A stretch of 64,000 nucleotides of DNA from Brevibacillus brevis NBRC 100599 (lineage in GTDB: Bacteria > Bacillota > Bacilli > Brevibacillales > Brevibacillaceae), in the NCBI RefSeq assembly GCF_000010165.1, contig NC_012491.1, forward strand, positions 2,301,501 to 2,365,500, written 5' to 3'. The notes below the pieces were generated by a model. It was not told the origin of the DNA and did not search any database. It was given only the letters and a program-made list of their open reading frames with translations. Positions 8,959 to 17,219 of this stretch are shown here, piece after piece. Each line of letters begins with the position of its first letter. The stretch's first letter is position 1. The position numbers were made by a program, and so were the translations under genes.

Positions 8959-10047
8959 TTATCCGATAATTTGCAGCTCTTTAGGAAAGGACGTCAATAC
9001 TTCTACGCCTTCCTTCGTGACGAGCACATTGTCTTCAATGCGGATGCCACCGATCTGCGTGTTATAAATGCCCGGTTCAATCGTGAAAACCATGCCTGGG
9101 ATGAGCTCTCCTGCTGCTTGGCTGTGAACGTAAGGCGCTTCATGGAGCTCCAGTCCGATTCCGTGCCCGACACGATTGATGAAAAACTCTCCATAGCCCC
9201 GGTCCGCAATGACAGCCCGTGCAGCTAGGTCAACATCTGCGATCGGTGCCCCTGGCCAAATGGCCTGTATCCCGGCCCGATTCGCTTGCAAGACCGTATC
9301 GTACATGTCCAGCAATTCTGTACCCAGTTTACCGACAGCAAAGGTACGAGTCAGGTCCGATACATACCCATCGACATACACGCCTGCGTCAATCAACAAA
9401 ACTTCTCCTGCCTGAATCACCCGATCACCCGGGTCGCCATGGGGCAGTGCTGCTTTTTCTCCAGCCAACACAATCGTTGAAAAGGAAGGGCCTTGTGCTT
9501 TTAGCTTCTTCATCTGGTATTCCAGCTCTGCGACGACGTCCAGTTCCGTCATCCCTATGGATATCAGCGGGAGCGTACGGCGTAGAGATTCCTCCATGAC
9601 CCAAATAGCCCGCTTGATCGTAGCGATTTCAGATGCATCCTTGGCCACGCGTATACTGCATAGCAAGTCACCGACATCCACTGCTTCTGTAGCGTTCACG
9701 ATCGATACGAGTGCCTCGTATGTTTTCGCTGTCAAATGGTTCTTCTCTACACCAATGTGAGAGAGAGAAGCTGGCAGCAAATGCTTCAGCACGGTTAGCG
9801 CATCCTGTGAATCGTCATGCGTGTAAATCATAATGGCGGGACAAGCCTCCCGTGCTTTGTCAGCGTCCAGCAGTGGAACGAAGAGGAAGGGGGACTCGCC
9901 TCTCACTAAGACGAGGCCCATAAAACGTTCATGTGGCTCAGTCAAAAATCCGGTAAAATAGTACACATTTTTGGGATGCGTAATCAGCAATGCGTCCAGT
10001 TTCCTGCTTTCCATATACGCGTGCAGCTTTTCCAGTCTTTCTTGCAT
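8959..10047 (-). CDS. Xaa-Pro peptidase family protein (M24)
   Basis: 362 residues from the ATG at 10047 (a GTG three codons upstream lacks spacing from the AAGGGTG binding site). N-terminal creatinase-like domain (about 1-125), then the pita-bread catalytic domain with all five metal ligands: two Asp in 'LLIDAGVYVDGYVSDLTRTF', His in 'GHGIGLELHEAPY', Glu in 'EPGIY' and Glu in 'GGIRIEDNV'. It probably hydrolyses Xaa-Pro bonds in cytoplasmic peptides. It lies in one operon with the GNAT gene and downstream of the XRE-cupin regulator on the same strand. Confidence 0.92.
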   Translation of the reverse strand: MQERLEKLHAYMESRKLDALLITHPKNVYYFTGFLTEPHERFMGLVLVRGESPFLFVPLLDADKAREACPAIMIYTHDDSQDALTVLKHLLPASLSHIGVEKNHLTAKTYEALVSIVNATEAVDVGDLLCSIRVAKDASEIATIKRAIWVMEESLRRTLPLISIGMTELDVVAELEYQMKKLKAQGPSFSTIVLAGEKAALPHGDPGDRVIQAGEVLLIDAGVYVDGYVSDLTRTFAVGKLGTELLDMYDTVLQANRAGIQAIWPGAPIADVDLAARAVIADRGYGEFFINRVGHGIGLELHEAPYVHSQAAGELIPGMVFTIEPGIYNTQIGGIRIEDNVLVTKEGVEVLTSFPKELQIIG

Positions 10048-10095
10048 CCAGATCACCCTTTTTTATTGGTAGACATGCGGATGAGACACATTACG

Positions 10096-10647
10096 TTAGG
10101 TTCTAAAAATGACAGGTGTCAAAACGGACAGGATCTCGGCTTCTTCAACAGTGGAAGGATTGTACCACGTATGTAGGAGAGAGGAAGGGAAGTGGATCGT
10201 GTCTCCTTGCTCGAGATGGTATTCGGTTTCGTCGACGACGATGGTGACACATCCTTTTACGACGTAGTAAAACTCTTCACCGGGATGCTGAAAGGCGACA
10301 TGCTTCGTCTGTCCGGGTGGTAATACGTTGAGGAGGGGCTCGAGTGCCCTGTCGGGGAAATTCCCACCGATTCGAATGTACTTTACCGGTGACCCTTCAA
10401 TCTGCAACGTTTTACGCTTTGCAATGGGCGTGTGGTACGTGACATCTTTGTCTACTTCAAAGAAGTACGTAATGGGGACACCCAGGCATTCCGCAATTTT
10501 TTGCAGGGAAGTAATCGCGAGCGAGCTGTTGCCGCGCTCTACTTGTGATAAGAAGCTGACGGAGAATCCTGATTTCTCACTTAAATCCTTTAAAGTAAGC
10601 TCCTGCTGGATACGAAGCGCTCGTATTTTTTTGTAAACGTGCTCCAA
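10096..10647 (-). CDS. XRE-family regulator with C-terminal cupin domain
   Basis: 183 residues. The helix-turn-helix is at 6-60 ('LTLKDLSEKSGFSVSFLSQVERGNSSLAI'), and a small cupin at about 105-175 ('HPGEEFYYVVKGCVTIVVDETEYHLEQGDTIHFPSSLLHTWYN'). This is the PuuR/SinR-like ligand-sensing repressor architecture. It is divergent from an MFS transporter (10818) and upstream of the M24 peptidase on the same strand, so it probably controls one or both. Palindromes in the shared 170-base gap are the likely operator. Ligand unknown. Confidence 0.9.
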   Translation of the reverse strand: MEHVYKKIRALRIQQELTLKDLSEKSGFSVSFLSQVERGNSSLAITSLQKIAECLGVPITYFFEVDKDVTYHTPIAKRKTLQIEGSPVKYIRIGGNFPDRALEPLLNVLPPGQTKHVAFQHPGEEFYYVVKGCVTIVVDETEYHLEQGDTIHFPSSLLHTWYNPSTVEEAEILSVLTPVIFRT

Positions 10648-10671
10648 AAAGTCACCTCCTGCTCAAAAAAA

Positions 10672-10703
10672 ATTACGGTATTACAGTAAATATTACGGTA
10701 ATA
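10672..10703. promoter_or_regulatory. Candidate operator of the XRE-cupin regulator
   Basis: ATTACGGTA occurs at 10672-10680 and again at 10692-10700, exactly 20 bases apart (two helical turns). The second copy is part of the perfect palindrome TATTACGGTAATA (10691-10703), and a related half-site TATTACAGTAA lies between them. The site sits 25-55 bases upstream of the regulator start, where an autoregulatory operator would be expected. Confidence 0.55.
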
Positions 10704-10817
10704 CAAAAATAATTGCTATATTTATTCCGAATCTTCCTTCTTCTTTTTGTATCCTACTTGTACCATTCCCTTCATATACTGGGACAAAGACAGGCCGTTT
10801 GAGAGGAAGGGAATGCT

Positions 10818-11966
10818 TTGAGGGCTCTCTTGTTAGTGGTTTTGTTTCTTGTTGCCTTTGACATGCACGCGCAGACGCCTCTTCTTGCACCGTATTTAAA
10901 CGTATTGGGTGTATCCGCTGCGATGATCGGCTTTGTGCTCGGTGGTTATGCGATCAGCAATTTGACAGGAAACCTGCTCGCTGGCCCTTTTCTTGATCGC
11001 TATCCGAAAAAATGGTTTATCGCAGGTGGATTGATTTTGGCTGGCGTGATGCTGATTGGTCAAGGCATCGTGCAAAATACTGCGGGCTTCTTTACCTTTC
11101 GGCTGATGCTCGGGTTTTTGATGGCGTTTGTATCTCCTGCTTGTTCTGCTTTGCTCGGAGAAACAGGGAAGACGGCACTTGAGCAGGGCGAGATCATGGG
11201 GAAAAAGGGATTGGTCCTTACCGCGGCAGGTATCGTATCCCCGGCAGTCGGTAGCTTTTTGGCGGTGCAGTTTGGCTATGGCCAATCCTTTGTGATTCTC
11301 GGCTACATGATGATGATTGCTGGCGTTTTCGCTTGGATGATGTTGCCCGAAAGAGTAGAGGGAAGCACGTCGTCTACGCCACGAAGCAAAGGTGAGGGAA
11401 AGCTGAGCCTAACTGCCATCCTGGAAAATCGAATGCTATATCCTGCGTTTCTTGGGGGATTTGCGATCATTTACGCACAAGGAACGATCATCTATGAAGT
11501 GCCTTTGCTCATTCAAAAACAAGGGATGTCCCCCGCCGTTACTGGCATATTATTCAGCTTGAAAGGGTTGGGGGCGCTTGCGATTTTGTGCCAGTTTTGG
11601 CTGCATCGGGTCCCCGTTGAGACGAGAACGTTTGCTGGATTGGGTGTGCTCAGCCTTCTTCTGTACGCTCTGGCAATCGGGCTGGCTATTCCGATTCACG
11701 TCATGATGTTTTTCTTCGGTGCGTGCTTTGGGATGCTGTTCCCAGCTTTCGCGACCATTTTGACGGTACATACACCGAGAGAGCAATACGGTAGCGTGTT
11801 TAGTATTTACTCAGCGATATTGTCGATCGGAGCGGTATTGAGCCCAGTATTGGCAGGCTTGCTGGGGAATTGGCACCATTCCTACTTCATTGCGTTTTTT
11901 GTAACCGCGGGTGTCTGCCTGATCGGGGGCCTGCATCGATTCTTGTTAAGTGGGGTTCCACGCTAA
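10818..11966 (+). CDS. MFS transporter
   Basis: 382 residues with about 12 hydrophobic segments and the MFS loop 2-3 pattern 'GNLLAGPFLDRYPKKW'. The central hydrophilic loop ('ERVEGSTSSTPRSKGEGK') separates the two six-helix bundles. Start is TTG behind GAGGAAGGG. It is divergent from an XRE-cupin repressor and is probably an efflux or uptake system inducible through that regulator. The substrate cannot be told. A terminator follows directly. Confidence 0.88.
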   Translation: MRALLLVVLFLVAFDMHAQTPLLAPYLNVLGVSAAMIGFVLGGYAISNLTGNLLAGPFLDRYPKKWFIAGGLILAGVMLIGQGIVQNTAGFFTFRLMLGFLMAFVSPACSALLGETGKTALEQGEIMGKKGLVLTAAGIVSPAVGSFLAVQFGYGQSFVILGYMMMIAGVFAWMMLPERVEGSTSSTPRSKGEGKLSLTAILENRMLYPAFLGGFAIIYAQGTIIYEVPLLIQKQGMSPAVTGILFSLKGLGALAILCQFWLHRVPVETRTFAGLGVLSLLLYALAIGLAIPIHVMMFFFGACFGMLFPAFATILTVHTPREQYGSVFSIYSAILSIGAVLSPVLAGLLGNWHHSYFIAFFVTAGVCLIGGLHRFLLSGVPR

Positions 11967-11975
11967 GAGAATAAG

Positions 11976-12009
11976 GACTTTCTGCTTAGGGAGCAGGAGG
12001 TCTTTTTTT
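11976..12009 (+). terminator. Intrinsic terminator of the MFS gene
   Basis: Eleven-pair stem GACTTTCTGCT / AGCAGGAGGTC followed by U7. Confidence 0.85.
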
Positions 12010-12071
12010 GTTTCCATAAAACAAAAAGTTGAGCATCTTGCCATAATCGGCTATAATACCCATTGTGATTA

Positions 12072-12086
12072 TGATTATTATTCTCA
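12072..12086. promoter_or_regulatory. Fur box upstream of siderophore-binding lipoprotein
   Basis: TGATTATTATTCTCA matches the 7-1-7 Fur consensus (TGATAAT-N-ATTATCA) at 12 of 14 positions. It lies 69 bases before the start of the gene at 12155, in the promoter zone. Confidence 0.72.
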
Positions 12087-12154
12087 ATAGAAATGCATTC
12101 GAGTTGGCAATTTTTCGCTGCTTGAAGGCATGACGCAGATGGAGGAACGAACCG

Positions 12155-13138
12155 ATGAAGAAAACAGCCAAACTTTCGATAGCCAGTGTCGTATTGGCAA
12201 GCCTCGTTACAATCGTGAGCGCTTGCTCTGGCCAGCCGAACGCAGCGAGTCCAGAGACACAAGCCAGCAATAGCCAGACCGCGACACCAGCGGCTGAAGC
12301 CCCACGGGTACTGAAGGATGCGATGGGAAATGAAGTAACAGTCCCAGCTCAACCACAGCGCGTGATCGCTTCTTATCTGGAGGATCATTTAGTAGCATTG
12401 GGAGTGAAGCCAGTTGCTCAATGGTCAGTAGGGAACAACCAGGTACAAGGCTACCTGCAAAAAGAGCTGGGGGGTATTCCAGCGATTCCTTATGATCTGC
12501 CGCCAGAGGTCGTGATGAGCCACAGCCCTGACCTGATTATTTTGGAAAGCGCGACCCTAATCGAAGGGGACAAGTATAGCCAGTACTCGAAAATCGCTCC
12601 TACTTACACCATTGGAAAAGAGAAGAACAGCGATTGGCGTAAAGAGCTTCTCACAATAGGAGAAGTCCTCAACAAGGGGGAAGAGGCGAAGAAGGTGCTG
12701 GCGGATTACGAGACATTTGCAGCCAAGTCCAAGCAAAAGCTGCAGAAAGAGATTGGGGAAAAATCAGCGGCAGCACTGTGGATAACGGGGAAAAATGTGT
12801 ACGTAGCACGCCAGGACTTGTCTAGCGGCGATGTGCTTTACAAGGACCTCGGGTTTAAGGTTCCTGCCATCGTTCAGGAAATCTCCAAGTCAGGAGATGC
12901 AAACTGGAACGCGATTTCCATGGAGAAATTGGCTGAACTCGATGCCGAGTATTTGTTTATCGTAAACAGTAATCCGACTGCTGTGGAACAGCTTCAAAAG
13001 GATCCAGTATGGACGAATATCCCTGCTGTGAAGAATGGCAATGCGTATACGTTTGCGAAAGATTCCAGCTGGCTTTACACTGGGGTCATTGCCAATCGTC
13101 AAATGATTGAGAATGTACTCAGCAACGTTATGAAATAA
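12155..13138 (+). CDS. Iron-siderophore ABC transporter substrate-binding lipoprotein
   Basis: 327 residues. Lipoprotein signal peptide with lipobox ending VSAC (Cys about 24), a Ser/Thr/Ala-rich linker, then the class III binding-protein fold ('PRVLKDAMGNEVTVPAQPQRVIAS', 'SPDLIILESATL', 'VKNGNAYTFAKDSSWLY'). It would capture a ferric siderophore outside the membrane. A Fur box lies upstream and a bidirectional terminator downstream. No permease or ATPase is encoded nearby, so it must use components elsewhere. It is a paralogue of the lipoprotein at 14829-15830. Confidence 0.9.
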   Translation: MKKTAKLSIASVVLASLVTIVSACSGQPNAASPETQASNSQTATPAAEAPRVLKDAMGNEVTVPAQPQRVIASYLEDHLVALGVKPVAQWSVGNNQVQGYLQKELGGIPAIPYDLPPEVVMSHSPDLIILESATLIEGDKYSQYSKIAPTYTIGKEKNSDWRKELLTIGEVLNKGEEAKKVLADYETFAAKSKQKLQKEIGEKSAAALWITGKNVYVARQDLSSGDVLYKDLGFKVPAIVQEISKSGDANWNAISMEKLAELDAEYLFIVNSNPTAVEQLQKDPVWTNIPAVKNGNAYTFAKDSSWLYTGVIANRQMIENVLSNVMK

Positions 13139-13145
13139 AGAAGAG

Positions 13146-13196
13146 AAAGCCTATCCACCCCTTGACGTTTCGTACGAAAGAGTGGATAGGCTTTTT
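13146..13196. terminator. Bidirectional terminator between convergent genes
   Basis: Arms AAAGCCTATCCAC (13146-13158) and GTGGATAGGCTTT (13182-13194) with U runs on both sides. The right edge overlaps the stop codon of the DUF817 gene. Confidence 0.85.
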
Positions 13197-13989
13197 ACAT
13201 GTGTTTCTTGCTATCTTGGGATTGGGATCTTCTGGATTTTACATGCTTCAACTCCGCCACGATAATAAAGCTCACGATGACGAGCAAAAACCACGAGCTG
13301 ATTTTACTGAGATGCACGAGCTCCCAGCCTGCTCTTTGATTCGGATAATTCCAAGCGCCAAGAAACGTCGCTATATTTTCCGCAATCCAAATGAAAAAGC
13401 CGATCAAAAAGTAACCAAGAGGGATGGGCATGAAAAGCCGCTCGTTCGCGACGGTAAAATAAACACGTGTTTTCCAGAAGACAATGAAAATAGCTGCCAT
13501 CAGAACCCAACGCAAATCCCCAATATAATGATGGGTGAAAAAGTTCAGATAGATCATTGCGCCCAAAATGGTGGCGATAATCTGATTCGGCCAGCCAGAG
13601 AGAGAAACCTCTAGGCGACGCCACGCTTGACATAAGTAGCTCGCGACACTAGCGTACATAAACCCACTGTACAGAGGAACGCCAAACACCTTGCTGTACG
13701 CATCCTCTGGATAGCTCCAAGATCCCATATGTACCTTGAATATTTCCAAGCACAGCCCGATCACGTGAAAGACTGTGATGACCTTCAATTCGTCCCGAGA
13801 CTCCAAGCCGCTTTTCACCATGAAAATCTGGAAGAGCAGGCAGAGCAACAGCAGGAGGTCATACCTCGGCAAACCAGGAATGGTGATGAATTTGGATAAG
13901 GCGAGCGAACCAAAAATAAAGACCGGAAACAAGCAAGACATGGCTTCTTGATAGCCGAAATGAAGCAATAGACGCATATATCGTATCAT
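13195..13989 (-). CDS. DUF817 family membrane protein (YoaT-like)
   Basis: 264 residues with about seven to eight transmembrane segments and conserved polar positions such as 'FKVHMGSWSYPE', 'GVPLYSGFMYASVASY' and 'NYPNQRAGWELVHLSKISSWFLLV'. These match the DUF817 family (YoaT of B. subtilis), whose function is unknown. It follows the siderophore esterase by 39 bases on the same strand and is probably the last gene of that iron-regulated operon; the link to iron is inference from position. Start ATG behind AAAGGAC. Confidence 0.82.
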   Translation of the reverse strand: MIRYMRLLLHFGYQEAMSCLFPVFIFGSLALSKFITIPGLPRYDLLLLLCLLFQIFMVKSGLESRDELKVITVFHVIGLCLEIFKVHMGSWSYPEDAYSKVFGVPLYSGFMYASVASYLCQAWRRLEVSLSGWPNQIIATILGAMIYLNFFTHHYIGDLRWVLMAAIFIVFWKTRVYFTVANERLFMPIPLGYFLIGFFIWIAENIATFLGAWNYPNQRAGWELVHLSKISSWFLLVIVSFIIVAELKHVKSRRSQSQDSKKHM

Positions 13990-14028
13990 TTGTCTGTCCT
14001 TTACGTTTACGAAAGTAGTTTCAGAGGG

Positions 14029-14832
14029 CTAATCCGCAAGCACAAACCGCACAAGTCTATTAATAGCGGAAGGCAGCACGCTTACGTGGCCCTCATCTTC
14101 GAATTTGATGTAGCTCACTTGAACACCGTTGGTAGCGAGTGGTTCCATGCGCTCGACGACCCGTTGTGCACCCTCGACCATGAAGGTGAGCTCATCGCCG
14201 CCAACAATGACAAGCAGCCTTAGTTCATGATCGCCTTTCCATTCGGCGATGAAGCGTTCCTGCTCTCTCAATACCTCGTCATTGCCCCACCAGACGGAAG
14301 GGCTGCCTGAAACGACGTGTGAGAAAAGCTTCGGGCGCGAGAACATCGTATACAGGGTGAAATGACCGCCCAAGGAGTGGCCGAAAATCGCCTGTTTATT
14401 CGGATTTACCTGCCATTCGGAAGAAATAGCTGGCAGCAGCTGCTGTTCAAGGAAATCGAGGAACAAATCAGCTCCACCATGCTCGGGCCAAGGCTGCCCA
14501 TTCGGTCGGTCAGGAAGTGTAGCTGCGTCCACAGACATGGTCAGATCGTAACAACGGCGGTCCATGTCAAATGGTAGTCGTGAGGGATAGCCGATTCCTA
14601 CAACAATGGCTGGGTTGTAGCCCTTGGGCTTGCGGGTTTGCAACTTCACTGTCTCGGCAATCGTTCCGAACATCGCATCGCCATCCACGGCATAAATAAC
14701 GGCATACCCCTCAGGGGGGGCCTCAGCTTCCGGAATCGCAATCATAATCCGATAGTCACGACCATGGCTTGATTGCAGTGTCCACTCCACACAATTATGA
14801 GGGGAGTAGCTGTTTTTCTCTATCATTCTCAT
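14029..14832 (-). CDS. Alpha/beta-hydrolase, ferric-siderophore esterase (BesA/IroE-like)
   Basis: 267 residues of the Esterase-D-like family. The nucleophile elbow is GHSLGG (about residue 151), and the catalytic His is probably in 'EDEGHVSVLPSAI' at the C terminus. It is most similar in layout to BesA, which hydrolyses ferri-bacillibactin in the cytoplasm to release iron. Its ATG overlaps the TGA of the preceding binding-protein gene (ATGA), so translation is coupled. The order btr-like, feuA-like, besA-like mirrors the B. subtilis feu locus. Confidence 0.88.
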   Translation of the reverse strand: MRMIEKNSYSPHNCVEWTLQSSHGRDYRIMIAIPEAEAPPEGYAVIYAVDGDAMFGTIAETVKLQTRKPKGYNPAIVVGIGYPSRLPFDMDRRCYDLTMSVDAATLPDRPNGQPWPEHGGADLFLDFLEQQLLPAISSEWQVNPNKQAIFGHSLGGHFTLYTMFSRPKLFSHVVSGSPSVWWGNDEVLREQERFIAEWKGDHELRLLVIVGGDELTFMVEGAQRVVERMEPLATNGVQVSYIKFEDEGHVSVLPSAINRLVRFVLAD

Positions 14833-15830
14833 TTTGCAATCAATCCTTTCACATCGTCAATGACTTTCCTATGAGCGATCAGGCCGCCACTTAACCAGTG
14901 ATCTCCCTCTACTTTAAACGTACGACCGTTCTTCACTGCCTGCATGCTTTTCCAAACAGGACTCTCTGTTAATTCTTTCTCGAACGCATCCCCCGTACCA
15001 GCGTCGTTGATCAGGAAAATATAATCCGCATCCAGATCGGGTAAGCTCTCTAGTGATAAATGGATGTCACCGCCCGATACAACCTGGCTCGGCAAAAAGC
15101 CTAGTTCATTGTTAAGTACATATCCACTGAAGAAATCGTACTTGATGAAGAACATCCCTCTGCCATTGAAGCGAATGATCGCTGCTTTTTTGCCTTGGAT
15201 ATGAGGGGCCAGCTCCTTTTTGGCTGCCTCGACATGCTCCTTATATGTCTGCAAAGCTTTTTCAGCTTCCGCCGACTTGCCTAACAGATCGCCAATCACT
15301 CGTACGGAAGAATCCAGATCAGCATTTGCTTGCTTGAATACATACGTCGGCGCAATCATCTTATATTTATCGTACACGCCGCTCTCGATATGGTTGGCAT
15401 TGTGCAAGAGGATGAGGTCTGGTTCATGGGCCATAACCGCTTCCGGCTCTGGAGGCAATCCGCCTGTGAAGGCAATGGACGGCACATCTTTTAGTTGATC
15501 TTGCAAATACATTTTCGGTCTTGAGCCAGATGACCACTGCACGACCGGAGCAACGCCCAGTGCGACCAAAGTATCTTCCAGATTGGGAGCGAATATTTTG
15601 GCAGGTGCGGCAGGTAATGTCACCTCGTTACCCATTTCATCTTTTAGTACCCGCGGGTAGGCAGGCTGATCAGAAGAGCTCTTTGTCGATCCTGCGACAT
15701 TCCCAGTCGTGGACGAATCGACCTTCTGCGCTACTGCCTCACTGTTTGCATGGTTCCCGCAGCCTGCTGCCAGTCCCGCAACGAGCATCGTCGTGGTCAG
15801 CATCAGCGCAAGGCTAGTTTTCTTTGTCAT
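14829..15830 (-). CDS. Iron-siderophore substrate-binding lipoprotein (FeuA-like)
   Basis: 333 residues. Signal peptide with lipobox LAAGC (Cys about 24), a Ser/Thr-rich linker, then the binding-protein domain ('PRVLKDEMGNEVTLPAAPAKIFAPN', 'HEPDLILLHNANHIESG', 'VKNGRTFKVEGDHWLSGG'). Clear paralogue of the protein at 12155-13138, sharing 'PRVLKD-MGNEVT-PA' and 'LED-LVALGV-PV-QWS'. It lies directly downstream of the Btr-like regulator and overlaps the esterase gene. As in the first case no permease genes accompany it. Confidence 0.9.
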   Translation of the reverse strand: MTKKTSLALMLTTTMLVAGLAAGCGNHANSEAVAQKVDSSTTGNVAGSTKSSSDQPAYPRVLKDEMGNEVTLPAAPAKIFAPNLEDTLVALGVAPVVQWSSGSRPKMYLQDQLKDVPSIAFTGGLPPEPEAVMAHEPDLILLHNANHIESGVYDKYKMIAPTYVFKQANADLDSSVRVIGDLLGKSAEAEKALQTYKEHVEAAKKELAPHIQGKKAAIIRFNGRGMFFIKYDFFSGYVLNNELGFLPSQVVSGGDIHLSLESLPDLDADYIFLINDAGTGDAFEKELTESPVWKSMQAVKNGRTFKVEGDHWLSGGLIAHRKVIDDVKGLIAK

Positions 15831-15851
15831 AAAAGTGGAATCCCCTTTCGA

Positions 15852-15880
15852 TGATAATGTTTCTCACTGGGAAACATTAT
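15852..15880. promoter_or_regulatory. Fur-type site and 10-bp palindrome upstream of the FeuA-like gene
   Basis: ATAATGTTTC (15854-15863) and its exact complement GAAACATTAT (15871-15880) are separated by seven bases. The left part, TGATAATGTTTCTCA (15852-15866), also fits the Fur 7-1-7 consensus at 12 of 14. The right arm overlaps the 3' end of the AraC-type gene. It may bind Fur, the Btr-like activator, or both. Confidence 0.58.
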
Positions 15881-17067
15881 AATTCACCCAAGAAAGGGGC
15901 TCCATGGACAACACCTTGAATGGCATTTGGACTTTTCCCCGTTATCATCAGCACGATCTCATCCAGCATTCGGTTCATGGCAACCGGTGAATACTCGTAC
16001 CACGGGTTGGAGGGCAAGGAGTAGAGATAGCCATGTTGAACAGCGCGAAGTCCTCTCCAAAGCGGATGATGCTGGAGACTCAGCCAGCTTAGGCGTGTCG
16101 ACTCATCCAGACAAACGAACAACAGGATTCGCTCCGGGTCATAGCTTGCGAGCTGTTCGAGCGTGATTGGCCGATTGCAAGGTTCCGTTTCCTGTTCCAC
16201 AAGAGAAAGCTGCAAATCATCGCACAAAAGCTCCTTCATTCCCTTGTTGTTGTAGAGATGGATGCCATCCCGATAGAGTCGAATGATCGCAAATTTATCT
16301 TGCTTGAGCACGGATTGCAGATCTGCGCGAACGGTAGCCGCTTTTGCTTCATAAAAAGCGATCCAGGAGTCACAAGCTGCTTCTTTGCCCGTGTAGCTGG
16401 CAACTTCACGTAATTGCTCTCTCCAGCCAGAAGATTGGAGAGTGAAGACGTCTATGCCATGTGCGGACAAGCGTTGACTGTTAGTCTCGGGAAGCTCTAT
16501 GTGGCTAATGACAACATCCGGCTTGGCAGAAAGAAGCGTGATTTCCTGATTGTCATCGTTCCACGGTGTTTCGATTGCTTTTAAATGAACCGCGATCTGT
16601 TGCTGATACTGCTGATAGTAATAGGGGGTCCACTTCGCATCCAGGGGAGCAGCGACTGGGATTATCCCTAGTACGACTAGATGTCCCAGCAGGGTAGGGG
16701 AGTAGACGGCAACTTTGCGCTGGGATGCTCTTTCATACGCGGAAGGGGATACACCCACTTCCTTCTTGAACTTCCGACTAAAGTAAAACTCATCGCTATA
16801 CCCGATTGTTTTCGCAATATCCCGCAGCTTCATATCTGTCTCGCGTAACAATCGCTTGGCATGATTGATACGCAGACTCGTCACATAGTCCATGACACTT
16901 TGTCCGTAAGCCTTCTTGAACGAATCGCCAAAATAGCTCGGACTCAAGTTCGCCATCGCTGCCAACGTAGTTACGTTTAACGGGCGATCGAAGTTACAGA
17001 TCATGTATGAGCGAACCTCGCTGAGTGACATTTGGCGACTAGGCTCGTATTCTTCGTTATGCTTCAT
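15877..17067 (-). CDS. AraC-type regulator fused to a siderophore-binding domain (Btr-like)
   Basis: 396 residues from the ATG at 17067, eight bases behind AAAGGTGG; the longer frame lacks a binding site. Two AraC helix-turn-helix motifs span about 12-110 ('LNVTTLAAMANLSPSYFGDSFKKAYGQS', 'MKLRDIAKTIGYSDEFYFSRKFKKEVGVSPSAYER'). The rest (about 120-390) resembles a class III iron-siderophore binding protein ('LLSAKPDVVISHIELPETNS', 'LEQLASYDPERILLFVCLDES'). In B. subtilis Btr, this fused domain senses bacillibactin and activates feuABC. Order of domains is reversed relative to many AraC proteins (DNA-binding first), as in Btr. A near-perfect Fur box is upstream. Confidence 0.88.
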   Translation of the reverse strand: MKHNEEYEPSRQMSLSEVRSYMICNFDRPLNVTTLAAMANLSPSYFGDSFKKAYGQSVMDYVTSLRINHAKRLLRETDMKLRDIAKTIGYSDEFYFSRKFKKEVGVSPSAYERASQRKVAVYSPTLLGHLVVLGIIPVAAPLDAKWTPYYYQQYQQQIAVHLKAIETPWNDDNQEITLLSAKPDVVISHIELPETNSQRLSAHGIDVFTLQSSGWREQLREVASYTGKEAACDSWIAFYEAKAATVRADLQSVLKQDKFAIIRLYRDGIHLYNNKGMKELLCDDLQLSLVEQETEPCNRPITLEQLASYDPERILLFVCLDESTRLSWLSLQHHPLWRGLRAVQHGYLYSLPSNPWYEYSPVAMNRMLDEIVLMITGKSPNAIQGVVHGAPFLGEL

Positions 17068-17105
17068 GAATCCATCCACCTTTTCAGGCACGTGTACATG
17101 TTTTT

Positions 17106-17125
17106 GATAATGATAATTATTATCT
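17106..17125. promoter_or_regulatory. Fur box upstream of the Btr-like regulator
   Basis: GATAATGATAATTATTATC matches the classical 19-bp Fur box at 18 of 19 positions, and TGATAATTATTATCT matches the 7-1-7 form at 13 of 14. It lies about 40 bases upstream of the ATG at 17067. Confidence 0.85.
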
Positions 17126-17154
17126 ATGAATGGTGACGAAAATGATAGAGGAAG

Positions 17155-17201
17155 AAAAAAATAAGGCGACCGCTCCCTAGTATCGTAGGGAAGCGATCGC
17201 C
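17155..17201 (-). terminator. Intrinsic terminator of the sulfurtransferase gene
   Basis: Long stem GGCGATCGCTTCCCTA with TAGGGAGCGGTCGCC (minus strand) followed by TTATTTTTTT. It separates the sulfurtransferase from the iron-regulated operon. Confidence 0.88.
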
Positions 17202-17219
17202 GCCATTCCAATTATGGAA

